DNA from: Immundisolibacter sp.
GTDB taxonomy: Bacteria > Pseudomonadota > Gammaproteobacteria > Immundisolibacterales > Immundisolibacteraceae
Assembly: GCF_041601295.1 (NCBI RefSeq)
Contig: NZ_JBFIII010000055.1
Coordinates: 1 to 19,892 of the forward strand
Direction of reading: 5' to 3'
DNA: 19,892 bases
The position numbers and the translations under genes are program-made. Below, piece by piece: positions 8,156-15,562 of this stretch. The first letter of the stretch is position 1. Each line of letters opens with the position of its first letter. The notes beneath the pieces are model-generated. The model saw only the letters and a list, made by a program, of their open reading frames with translations. It made no database searches and was not told the DNA's origin.

Positions 8156-9259
8156 TCAGGCGGCGAGGGCGTGCAGCTGGGTGATGACCGGCAGCCCGGA
8201 CAGCGCCTTGCGCCAGGACTGCCCGCCTGGCTCGCCCAGGTACAGATCACCGCCGGTGGTGCCCAGATACAGCTGTGGCCGGCCGGGGTCGGGCGCCACG
8301 GCCAGGGCCCACACCATATCGAACAGCGGCGTCGGCAGGCCTTCGGTTTCGAGCCGTTGCCAGTTCGCACCGCCGTCGTCGCTGGCGGAAAGCACCACCT
8401 CGGCACCGCTGCGCCGTCGCAGGCGCGAAGGCGTCACAAAGTAGGCAAAGTGCCCCAGCGCCGCACCAAGCACCATGCGTGTCATCGAGGCCCAGTACGG
8501 CGGAATGCCCCTGGCGGTGGCCAGGTACACCCGCTGCGGGCGCCCAGGTTCGGCGCAGATGGCGTCCTCGCAGTACTTGTAGGCGCCAAGGCCGGTGTTG
8601 GATTGCAGGTAATTGGCGCCGCCGTTGCCACTGCGAAACAGGCCCTCGTAACCGGTGCGCTTGTAGGCATTGGTGTCCAGACCGGTGGTCACCAGCACCG
8701 TGCGGGCCGGATCTTCCAGCACCAGGGCGCGGTGGATGTCGTGTCCGCAATCCGGCGCCTCGACGAAGGTCTGCCCGCCGTCCGTGGTCTTGAGCAGGGA
8801 ACCGACCTCGATACCGACGTAGAAGGTCTGCGGATCGTCCGGATGAAAGGCCAGCGTGCGCACATGTCCGAGCTTGGGACGGATCGGAAACGCCCAGTCC
8901 TTGGCGGCCGGGTGCGTGCGCACGGCGGTGAGTTCCTCGAAGCGCTGGCCGTTGTCGCGTGACACGTAAAGCGCTGCCGGCTCGGTGCCGGCATAGACCG
9001 TGTCCGGGTCATCAGGGTGCAGCGCCAGCGTGCGCACGTCCTGGTACGGCAGGTTGGCGCCGATTGGTCGCCAGGAGCGACCTGCGTCGCGGCTCGCGCA
9101 CATACCGCCCTGGTAGAAACCGATGTAGATCTTTTCGCCGCTCGCGTCGACCGCCAGGCTCATGATCGGCTTGTCGGTGGCGAGCAGGCGCTCGGCCGAC
9201 CACTGACCATGTGTATCGCTGACCCGGAACAGACCGGCGCGTGTCCCCACCAATATCAT
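8156..9259 (-). CDS. Asp-box (BNR/sortilin-like) beta-propeller protein
   Basis: This 367-residue protein is built of repeated beta-propeller blades with Asp-box motifs (S/T-x-D-x-G-x-x-W/F): SRDAGRSW at 56-63, SRDNGQRF at 100-107, TTDGGQTF at 158-165, and later NGGANY and SDDGGANW. Blades are spaced by LAxHPDDPxTxYxG stretches. The repeats resemble those of sialidases and Ycf48/HCF136 assembly factors, but no sialidase catalytic site is recognised. No signal peptide is seen, so it is probably cytoplasmic. AGGAGG before the ATG at 9259 fixes the start; the in-frame extension upstream would enter the UbiD gene. It sits inside the catabolic operon with 11 and 28 bp gaps. Function unknown; a scaffold, assembly or ligand-binding role is a guess. 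Confidence 0.85.
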   Translation of the reverse strand: MILVGTRAGLFRVSDTHGQWSAERLLATDKPIMSLAVDASGEKIYIGFYQGGMCASRDAGRSWRPIGANLPYQDVRTLALHPDDPDTVYAGTEPAALYVSRDNGQRFEELTAVRTHPAAKDWAFPIRPKLGHVRTLAFHPDDPQTFYVGIEVGSLLKTTDGGQTFVEAPDCGHDIHRALVLEDPARTVLVTTGLDTNAYKRTGYEGLFRSGNGGANYLQSNTGLGAYKYCEDAICAEPGRPQRVYLATARGIPPYWASMTRMVLGAALGHFAYFVTPSRLRRRSGAEVVLSASDDGGANWQRLETEGLPTPLFDMVWALAVAPDPGRPQLYLGTTGGDLYLGEPGGQSWRKALSGLPVITQLHALAA

Positions 9260-9287
9260 GTCCAACCCTCCTGTTTTTATCCCGTGC

Positions 9288-10775
9288 TCACGCGGTCGCT
9301 CGTAGTGGGCTGACCGTCGGCGTGGTGCCGTAGCCATAGTCCGCCCAGTTAGCGAGTACCTTGGCTTTTACGTCTTCGGACCAGCCGTGAGAAAAGTCTG
9401 ATATGACCGAGTGACGTGCTCGGTACTCAGGCGGCCAGTGCGCCGGGAAGGTCGCATCCATTACCCACTGGGAGGTGAGATGGCGTTCACGCTCCTCAGG
9501 TTCCAGATACGGCACCAGCGAGTTGGCCGGCACGTTTGGAACCACCTCGAAGCGCGATGGGTGCAAGCGCGTCGCCATCGCCCACATCACGTCCTGGACG
9601 TTGGTGACGTCGACATCCTCGTCCACGAAGATGATGCCGGTATTGGTCAGAAACATCCGTGCGCCCGCCATCAATGAGCCCACGATGCGCTTGGTGAGTC
9701 CGAGTTCGGGTTTCACCGCCACCACCGGCAGGATCGGGGGAAAACAGTATATGGACTTCACCGGGAGGCCATCGCGCTCAAGCCGGTTGCGCGCTGCCGC
9801 CGCCAGCATGATCGACATGCCCGCGGCACAGTCGTCCCAGGGCTTGCCCATGTTGGCCATGGGGAACACCGGATTGCGCCGATGAGTAATGCAGGTCACG
9901 CGTGCCACGGGACTCTGGCCCTGTGGCACCGAGTGGCCAGTGAACTCGCCAAACGGTCCTTCGGGTCCTCGCACACCGGGCAGCACCTCGGCCTCGATGA
10001 CGATCTCGGCGTCGGCTGGCACCTCCAGATCCGAAGTCTCGCATTTGACTACCGGTACCGGCGACTGGCGTAGCCCGCCGGCGGCATCCGCCTCGCATTC
10101 GCCGTACCCCAGCGGCGTCATGCCGGCCAAGTGCACGGACGGGTCAGCGCCAATGACCAGCGCGATCGGCATGGGTTTGCCGGCCGCCTCATACTTGCGA
10201 AACATGCCGCCGCCGTGCTGTTCCGACGGCAGCAGCAAGATGTTGAAGTGTTGTGGGTCCTTGTACTGGCAGCGGTAGGTCGCCCAATTGGTCCAGCCAT
10301 TCTCCGGATCCTTGGTGACCACAATGTCCCAGGTGCCGACGTAACGGCCGCCGTCGATGCTCTTGATCCAGGGCATTGGAAATTGCCTCAGGTCGAGCTG
10401 CCCCGGATCGGTGATGACGATCTCCTTGCACGGGGCCTGCTGGCGTTTGGCGCGTACCGGGGGTAGCGGCTTTTTCAGGCGTATGCGCACCTCTTCGATG
10501 AGGTCAAGCGGATGGATGTCCGGCGGCAGGCCCAGCGCAATCGCGACGCGGGAATGGATGCCCGCACATCCGGGCCCGAGTAGCACGGCCACGAGTTCGG
10601 CGCCTGGATAATCCTTGACGTTGACGAATAGTGGCGCTGGCGCTCTTCGTTCGCAGGCCAGTCGACTGACAGCGCCGGCCTCCAGGTTCCAATCGACCTC
10701 GCGCTCCACACGGAGCAATTCGTCGGCATTGGCTAATGCCTTGATGAAGGTCCTTTGATCGGTATGTGCACCCAT
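9288..10775 (-). CDS. UbiD-family prenylated-FMN-dependent decarboxylase
   Basis: This 495-residue protein has the normal length for UbiD (de)carboxylases, which act on aryl or alpha,beta-unsaturated acids using prenylated FMN. The E-R-E triad of the family is recognisable: R168 in NWATYRCQ and E272 and E277 in PEGPFGEFTGH, which corresponds to the EGPFGE motif of fungal Fdc1. TAGGAGG before the ATG at 10775 gives the start; the long in-frame extension upstream would overlap the BenA-like gene and is rejected. The neighbours suggest action on an aromatic ring acid, either removing a carboxylate or carboxylating a phenolic compound. No UbiX (prFMN synthase) gene is in the window, so the cofactor must come from elsewhere. 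Exact substrate unknown. Confidence 0.9.
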   Translation of the reverse strand: MGAHTDQRTFIKALANADELLRVEREVDWNLEAGAVSRLACERRAPAPLFVNVKDYPGAELVAVLLGPGCAGIHSRVAIALGLPPDIHPLDLIEEVRIRLKKPLPPVRAKRQQAPCKEIVITDPGQLDLRQFPMPWIKSIDGGRYVGTWDIVVTKDPENGWTNWATYRCQYKDPQHFNILLLPSEQHGGGMFRKYEAAGKPMPIALVIGADPSVHLAGMTPLGYGECEADAAGGLRQSPVPVVKCETSDLEVPADAEIVIEAEVLPGVRGPEGPFGEFTGHSVPQGQSPVARVTCITHRRNPVFPMANMGKPWDDCAAGMSIMLAAAARNRLERDGLPVKSIYCFPPILPVVAVKPELGLTKRIVGSLMAGARMFLTNTGIIFVDEDVDVTNVQDVMWAMATRLHPSRFEVVPNVPANSLVPYLEPEERERHLTSQWVMDATFPAHWPPEYRARHSVISDFSHGWSEDVKAKVLANWADYGYGTTPTVSPLRATA

Positions 10776-10792
10776 GAGTTTTCCTCCTACCT

Positions 10793-12151
10793 TCAAGAAA
10801 CCAGATGCTTTCCCGGCAGCGGGGCGGCGTGCCGCGCGCTGGGTTTGGCTACCTTTTCGAGCAGGTGTACCCACTGACGAAACTGCCCGTGCAGCATGCT
10901 CTCGTCCTGAAAATCGTCGCCCCAGGCGAGCGGATGGATACCCAGTGCCCGCGCGTGCTGGTCCTGGCCAGCGTGAATGCGCGTGCCGCCGCGTGCGTAA
11001 CCCTGTTGCCAGGCCGCCAGGGAGCCCGCAAAGCCCTGTTGACAGGCCTCGAACACTAGCAGATCGTCCGGCGTCGCCACACCGGTGGCGTTGAAGAAAT
11101 CCTCGTACTGGCGCAGCCGCAAGGTGCGTGCCGCGGGGCTCTCGCCAACCGGGGCAACGGCGTAGATGCTGACCTCGCAGGACGCCACGTCCAGTGGTCG
11201 GATGACGCGGATCTGGGTGGATGCGTTGTCCTGCAGCAGCAGGTTCGGGTAGATCAGAACATTGCGCTGATGGTGCAGGATCCAGCGCGCGCGCTGTGGG
11301 CTCATGCGCTGTTCGATGTCCGCGCGCCAGTCCCAAACCGGGCGCGCCTCGGGGCGTGGATAGGTGGCCCACATCACGCCGTGACCGTGCGCAAATTCGT
11401 ACCAGCCGCTGGCGCGTGCGGCGAGTGAGTCGTCATAGGAGCGACGCACTTCGCCGCCCTGCGGCGCGCGGCGCGCCATCATGGCGAGGTAGTTCGCGTG
11501 GACCGTGGTGAAGTGGTAGCCATCGAGTCCGTTCTCGGGCTGTAGCTTCCAGTTGCCGCGGTTCACGTAGCTGGAGGCGCCGGGCAGCACCTCCAGGCCA
11601 TCCGCAGACTGGTCGACCAGCAGGTCGATGAACACGCTGGCATCGCCCAGGTGCTCGGCGAGCGAGGCGACCTCAGGGTTCAGAGAACCGAACACGAAGC
11701 CGCGATAGGAGGTGAGTTTGGGGATGGCGGTCAGATCGTGGGATTGCGCCTCGAAGGCAGACGGGTAGGCGCCCGAGGAATGGTCCTTGATCTGGACATT
11801 GCGTCCATCGTTGCCATACACCCAGCCGTGGTACGGACACGTGAGGAACTTGCTGTTGCCCTTGCGGGTGCGGCACAGCATCGCGCCGCGGTGCGCACAG
11901 GCGTTGATGAAGCCGCGTACCTTTTGGTCCTGCCCACGCACGATGACCACCGGCTGGCGGCCCATGTGGGTGGTGAACCAATCGCCCGGTCTGGCGATCT
12001 GGCTCTCGTGGCACAGGTACAGCCAGGTACCTTCGAAAATCGCTCGCATTTCAAGGGCATGCAGGGCGGGATCAGTAAACAGGCTGCGCGCGACCTCGAA
12101 TACCCCGTCGCGCGTTAGCACTGCGCTGGAGGCGATCGGTTCGGCGGGCAT
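10793..12151 (-). CDS. Rieske dioxygenase alpha subunit, benzoate-dioxygenase (BenA/XylX) type, no adjacent beta
   Basis: This 452-residue alpha subunit carries Rieske ligands C85, H87, C105 and H108 in CAHRG and CPYHGW. The iron site is D210, H213 and H218 in LDGYHFTTVH, and the carboxylate is in ATPDDLLVFEACQQGF around D363. GNWKLQPENGLDGYH and the PDDL...ACQ motif are typical of BenA/XylX/AntA enzymes, which dihydroxylate aromatic carboxylates at C1-C2. The ATG at 12151 is preceded by GAGGAG. A longer reading to 12250 lacks that support and adds residues unlike the family. It is the first gene of the eight-gene operon, 17 bp before UbiD. Unlike BenABC clusters, no beta or reductase gene follows it. 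Confidence 0.93.
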   Translation of the reverse strand: MPAEPIASSAVLTRDGVFEVARSLFTDPALHALEMRAIFEGTWLYLCHESQIARPGDWFTTHMGRQPVVIVRGQDQKVRGFINACAHRGAMLCRTRKGNSKFLTCPYHGWVYGNDGRNVQIKDHSSGAYPSAFEAQSHDLTAIPKLTSYRGFVFGSLNPEVASLAEHLGDASVFIDLLVDQSADGLEVLPGASSYVNRGNWKLQPENGLDGYHFTTVHANYLAMMARRAPQGGEVRRSYDDSLAARASGWYEFAHGHGVMWATYPRPEARPVWDWRADIEQRMSPQRARWILHHQRNVLIYPNLLLQDNASTQIRVIRPLDVASCEVSIYAVAPVGESPAARTLRLRQYEDFFNATGVATPDDLLVFEACQQGFAGSLAAWQQGYARGGTRIHAGQDQHARALGIHPLAWGDDFQDESMLHGQFRQWVHLLEKVAKPSARHAAPLPGKHLVS

Positions 12152-12325
12152 CGCGGACTCCTCGTCGATATAGGTTTTGTCAGTGCCCGCGCCGCGTGGG
12201 GGCGGCCCGCCGGCTGCGCTGCTAGCGCGCCTTGCCCGAAATTGCTGCACTTTTTCGGACTGTTTGTTGGTTTACCATGACCGAGCGGTCAGTACAACCA
12301 GAAAGTCTAAGGAGGAGTACACGCC
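12152..12325. promoter_or_regulatory. Divergent promoter region between the eight-gene operon and Rieske pair D
   Basis: These 174 bases separate two divergent start codons and hold the TetR-type palindrome described separately. The half next to the minus-strand operon is very GC-rich; the half next to pair D is AT-richer. On the minus strand, TTGTAC and TAAACC flank the palindrome at exactly 17 bp, a weak sigma70-like match (three of six bases in each box). TAAGGAGG at 12308-12315 is a full-length Shine-Dalgarno for pair D. Both promoters must lie in this interval if the two sets are transcribed independently. Confidence 0.55.
12278..12291. promoter_or_regulatory. Inverted-repeat operator, TetR/AcrR type
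   Basis: TGACCG-AG-CGGTCA is a perfect 6-bp inverted repeat with a 2-bp centre, about 35 bp before the pair D start codon and 127 bp before the BenA-like start. GACCG-NN-CGGTC palindromes are typical TetR-family operators (established for the family; the regulator here is not identified). The location suggests repression of one or both divergent transcripts, relieved by an aromatic ligand. No TetR gene lies in the window. Confidence 0.6.
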
Positions 12326-13678
12326 ATGGAGCAAAGGGAACTTGCAGGTCTCGTCGATACCGCCCATGGATTCCAGAGTCGGCGCATTTTTCACGACGAA
12401 GCGATCTACCGGCTGGAGCTCGAACGCGTGTTCGCCCGCTGCTGGCTGTTCCTCACCCACGAGTCCCTGATCCCGAACTCCGGCGACTTTCAGACCGCGC
12501 TGATGGGTGAGGACCGGGTACTGGTCGTGCGCCAGGCCGACGCGTCGATCCGCGCCTTCATCAACTCCTGCCAGCACCGCGGCAATGTGCTGTGCCACGC
12601 CGACAGCGGCAATACCCGCGCGTTTACGTGTAACTACCACGGCTGGAGCTACGGAATCGATGGATCGCTGGCGGCGGTGCCGCTGGAGGCCGAGGTCTAC
12701 CGCGGAGCGCTGCCCAAGGCCGAGCTTGGCCTGATGCAAGTTGCCCAGGTGGCCAGCTACAAGGGATTTGTGTTCGGCTGCTTTGACCCGCAGGCGCCCT
12801 CGCTGGCCGACTACCTTGGCGAGATGGCGTGGTATCTGGACACCTACGTCGATGCCGTGCCCGGTGGCACGGAGTTTCTCGGCGGGCCGATGAAGTACCG
12901 CCTGCCGTGTAACTGGAAACTCCCGGCAGAGAACTTTGCCGGGGATGGTTATCACGTTGGCTGGACGCACGCCGCGGCGCTGATGACGATGGCCAAGGAC
13001 CCTCATGTCGGCGGTATGCAGGGCAACACCACGCAAAACTCCGTGGCGACCGATGGACTGCATGTCGCGACCAATCACGGCCACGGCTTCTCGTTGCTCG
13101 ACGATGGCTATTCGGGCATCGCCCTGCACGACCAACCGGAAGTCACCGCCGCCTGGTTGACCGAGCAGCGGCCGGTAGTGCGCGAGCGACTGGGGGATTG
13201 GCGCTCACGATTTTTCGGCTCCCACTGCAACCTGAATGTTTTTCCAAATTTCTCGGCGTTGCCGATGGGGGTCAACACGTTTCGGGTTTGGCACCCACGT
13301 GGACCGGCGGAAATAGAAGTCTGGATATGGGCGCTGGCGTACCGCGACATGCCTGGCGAGGTGAAAGAGGCAACCCGCCATTGCCATATGAAAACTTTCG
13401 GCACGGCGGGCCTGTTCGAGGGTGACGACGCCGAGAACATGCAGTACGCCACTGACGTGTGTCGCGGCCACGTAACGCGCGCCGGCCGGATGTATAGCGG
13501 CATGGGCCTGGGGCGTGGGGGGGCTCATCCGGAGCTGCCCGGCACCGTTCACCAGGGTGCCATCGCGGAGCTTGCCCAGCGCAGTTTCTACGAGTTCTGG
13601 CAGCAGCTGTTGGTGGCCCCTGACTGGTCAGCGGTTGCCGGCCTGTCCACTCACGCGGCTGCAGGGGAGCGTGCCTGA
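12326..13678 (+). CDS. Rieske aromatic ring-hydroxylating dioxygenase, alpha subunit (pair D)
   Basis: This 450-residue catalytic alpha subunit has Rieske ligands C82, H84, C102 and H105 in CQHRG and CNYHGW. The iron site D207, H210 and H215 in GDGYHVGWTH is the same as in naphthalene dioxygenase, and the carboxylate is D368 in FEGDDAENM. This places it closest, of the four alphas here, to the naphthalene/PAH dioxygenase branch; a bicyclic or polycyclic substrate is a reasonable inference, not proof. TAAGGAGG sets the start. The beta gene begins on the last base of the stop codon (TGATG). It lies directly downstream of the TetR-type palindrome, so inducible control is likely. Confidence 0.95.
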   Translation: MEQRELAGLVDTAHGFQSRRIFHDEAIYRLELERVFARCWLFLTHESLIPNSGDFQTALMGEDRVLVVRQADASIRAFINSCQHRGNVLCHADSGNTRAFTCNYHGWSYGIDGSLAAVPLEAEVYRGALPKAELGLMQVAQVASYKGFVFGCFDPQAPSLADYLGEMAWYLDTYVDAVPGGTEFLGGPMKYRLPCNWKLPAENFAGDGYHVGWTHAAALMTMAKDPHVGGMQGNTTQNSVATDGLHVATNHGHGFSLLDDGYSGIALHDQPEVTAAWLTEQRPVVRERLGDWRSRFFGSHCNLNVFPNFSALPMGVNTFRVWHPRGPAEIEVWIWALAYRDMPGEVKEATRHCHMKTFGTAGLFEGDDAENMQYATDVCRGHVTRAGRMYSGMGLGRGGAHPELPGTVHQGAIAELAQRSFYEFWQQLLVAPDWSAVAGLSTHAAAGERA

Positions 13679-14220
13679 TGGTTCCGCAAGAATGGCTGAC
13701 CGAAACCGATGTCGTTGACCGGGACACCGGCTATACGCTCGAACAATTGCTCTACCACGAGGCGCGCCTGCTCGATGCGGAGCGTTTTCGCGACTGGCTC
13801 GGCCTGCTTGCCGATGACATTCATTACTGGTTGCCGGTACGCGAGAACCGCTATCGGCGCGACCCGCGTGGTGTCGCGCCACGGCGTGATGACGTGGCGC
13901 TGTTCGACGATGACCGGAATGACCTGGAAGACCGCGTGCGGCGCCTGGAGACCGGCTTGGTGTGGGGCGAGGATCCACCCGGCCGCATCCGGCGTCTGAT
14001 CACCAATGTGAGCGCGTTTGAGGCGGGCACGCCGAAGGCGCAACGGGTGTATTCGCATTTTCTGGTGTATCGCAACCGCCGCCAGGACGAGGTGGCGATT
14101 CTGGCCGGCGCGCGCCGGGACCTGTGGCGCGACACATCGCAAGGCTGGCAGCTGGCCGAGCGCGAGGTACTGTTGGACCAGCACGTGGTCCTGGACAAAA
14201 ACCTCTACCTGTTTTTCTGA
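13678..14220 (+). CDS. Ring-hydroxylating dioxygenase beta subunit (pair D)
   Basis: This 180-residue small subunit is of the NTF2-like oxygenase beta family. It shows the N-terminal LLYHEARLLDAERFRDWLGL, a central arginine-rich RIRRLITNV and the usual C-terminal end NLYLFF. The ATG shares one base with the alpha stop codon (TGATG), so translation is coupled. It has no metal site and is expected to support the alpha3beta3 hexamer of pair D. It is followed by a 60-bp convergent gap before the luciferase-like gene on the other strand. The residues before the family-typical LEQLLY region (about 20) are slightly longer than in the other two betas. Confidence 0.93.
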   Translation: MVPQEWLTETDVVDRDTGYTLEQLLYHEARLLDAERFRDWLGLLADDIHYWLPVRENRYRRDPRGVAPRRDDVALFDDDRNDLEDRVRRLETGLVWGEDPPGRIRRLITNVSAFEAGTPKAQRVYSHFLVYRNRRQDEVAILAGARRDLWRDTSQGWQLAEREVLLDQHVVLDKNLYLFF

Positions 14221-14269
14221 CCGCCCGGCCGCATACCGCGCACCGGAGTCATCGCACGGTAAGCGCTTC

Positions 14270-14312
14270 GCCCGGCTTGCTCAGCCGGGCACCACCGGGC
14301 GCTCCGGTGGTG
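14270..14312. terminator. Two adjacent GC-rich hairpins at a convergent gene junction
   Basis: GCCCGGCT-TGCTC-AGCCGGGC (14270-14290) is a perfect 8-bp stem. CACCACCGG-GCGCT-CCGGTGGTG (14290-14312) is a perfect 9-bp stem beginning at its last base. The first overlaps the stop codon of the luciferase-like gene and the second lies in its last codons. Both face the end of the pair D operon. Neither has a T-run, so factor-independent termination is uncertain; they may protect 3' ends or block read-through from pair D. Confidence 0.4.
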
Positions 14313-15432
14313 GCTTGGCCTGCGCTGCGCGCAGCATGTCACGCACCGCCGGCAGAATTTCGGTCGCGGCGTAGCGCATCGAGTCATGGATGTCTTCTTG
14401 CGAGATGCAACCAGCATCAATATTCAGCAGCAGCCCGCTGGGCCGCACCGCATCAATCAGCACCTCGAAGCGTTCCAGGCACGCGTTGCGGTCGCCCCAG
14501 ATTGCAAACCGCTGCGGAAACTCGTTCATCACCACATCATGCACGTGCCCCGGATCGCCCAGCTCCCGGAACACCTCTCCAAGCTGGCGGTACGCGGTGT
14601 ACGCTTCGCCCACGCTGCTTCCATAGGCTTGCATGTTGCGGCCGAAAATCTCCATCTGTCCGGCCAGCGAGCGAGCCCCGACCTCACGCGCCAGCGCGGC
14701 ATCGGCACGGGCGTGGAAGTGCAATCCAAGCAGCCAGCGCCCGCGCGTGCCCCACTGTGCCTGGTGACGCTGCGCGTAATAGCCCACGCCATCGAGCACG
14801 ACCGGTAACGGCAGCAGCAGATAGCTCGGAATGATCAGGCCAAAGCGTGCCTGGACTGCGTTCTCGATGCTCGGTGGGCCGCTGACGTAGGCCATGTAAA
14901 CCGGCGGCTCTTCCTGCACGAAACGTGGCAACAGCTCGAAATCGCGTACCGACCAGAACCGGCCGTTGATGTCGAGCCGCTCGCCTTGACCATCAAGCAA
15001 TCGTCGCGTGGTGGTGCAGAATTCCGCCATCCGCTCGCGCGATTCGGACTGGTCGTAACCCAGCCGTTCGTACAGCCACGGATGCCCGCGGCCGATACCG
15101 ATCATGGCGCGCCCGTCGCTGAGCACATCGAGTGCCGCGTAGTCGGAGGCCACGATCGCCGGATGATGCAGCGGCGCAATGGTGATGGCTGACATGAATT
15201 TCAGGCGCTCGGTGCGGGCCGCCGCGTTGGCGAACAGCGCTACCGGGTTGGGCGAGACCGAAAACGTCGATTCCGCAAAGTCCAGCCCATACGACTGCGT
15301 GGTGGCGTAGAAGTCATAGCCCAGCGTGTCGGCTGCCTGCATCTGCTCCAGCAGCGCGGCGTAATGATGACGGTGATTGGTGCGCGGCTCGCGGACCGAT
15401 GCTTCAGAAAAGAGGCCGATCAAAGGTTCCAT
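14281..15432 (-). CDS. LLM-class (luciferase-like) flavin-dependent oxidoreductase
   Basis: This 383-residue TIM-barrel protein is of the bacterial-luciferase-like family. Family landmarks are ITIAPLHHPAIVASDYAALDVLSDGR at about 83-108 and the following IGIGRGHPW, which line the flavin site. Members use reduced FMN or F420 for monooxygenation or hydride transfer. Which cofactor is used here is not clear, and no flavin reductase is encoded beside it. GGGGAAAG precedes the ATG. It lies 130 bp after the XenA-type gene on the same strand and could share its transcript. In an aromatic catabolic setting a monooxygenase role is plausible but unproven. The C-terminus is proline-rich and coincides with strong DNA palindromes. 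Confidence 0.88.
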   Translation of the reverse strand: MEPLIGLFSEASVREPRTNHRHHYAALLEQMQAADTLGYDFYATTQSYGLDFAESTFSVSPNPVALFANAAARTERLKFMSAITIAPLHHPAIVASDYAALDVLSDGRAMIGIGRGHPWLYERLGYDQSESRERMAEFCTTTRRLLDGQGERLDINGRFWSVRDFELLPRFVQEEPPVYMAYVSGPPSIENAVQARFGLIIPSYLLLPLPVVLDGVGYYAQRHQAQWGTRGRWLLGLHFHARADAALAREVGARSLAGQMEIFGRNMQAYGSSVGEAYTAYRQLGEVFRELGDPGHVHDVVMNEFPQRFAIWGDRNACLERFEVLIDAVRPSGLLLNIDAGCISQEDIHDSMRYAATEILPAVRDMLRAAQAKPPPERPVVPG

Positions 15433-15562
15433 GCTTTCCCCACCAACGCGTACATGTTGTTTCTGCTTCCGTTCCCCGGAGCCTAACCGACTGCCTATTC
15501 AGTGGCCAGAGTAGGACGACAGGCGTCGCACCCCGCGTCCCGCCGCTCGCTGAACCGCCCGC

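Noticed and set aside
7386..8444. Long plus-strand reading frame opposite the SDR and beta-propeller genes
   Set aside because: It spans two good minus-strand genes, has no domain and no ribosome-binding site, and has the skewed composition of a shadow frame.
10776..11372. In-frame N-terminal extension of the UbiD-family gene to 11372
   Set aside because: It would overlap the BenA-type gene by several hundred bases and adds residues unlike UbiD. TAGGAGG just before the ATG at 10775 marks the real start.
12152..12250. Longer N-terminus for the BenA-type alpha subunit starting at 12250
   Set aside because: GAGGAG sits directly before the ATG at 12151, and the extra residues are proline/glycine-rich with no family similarity.
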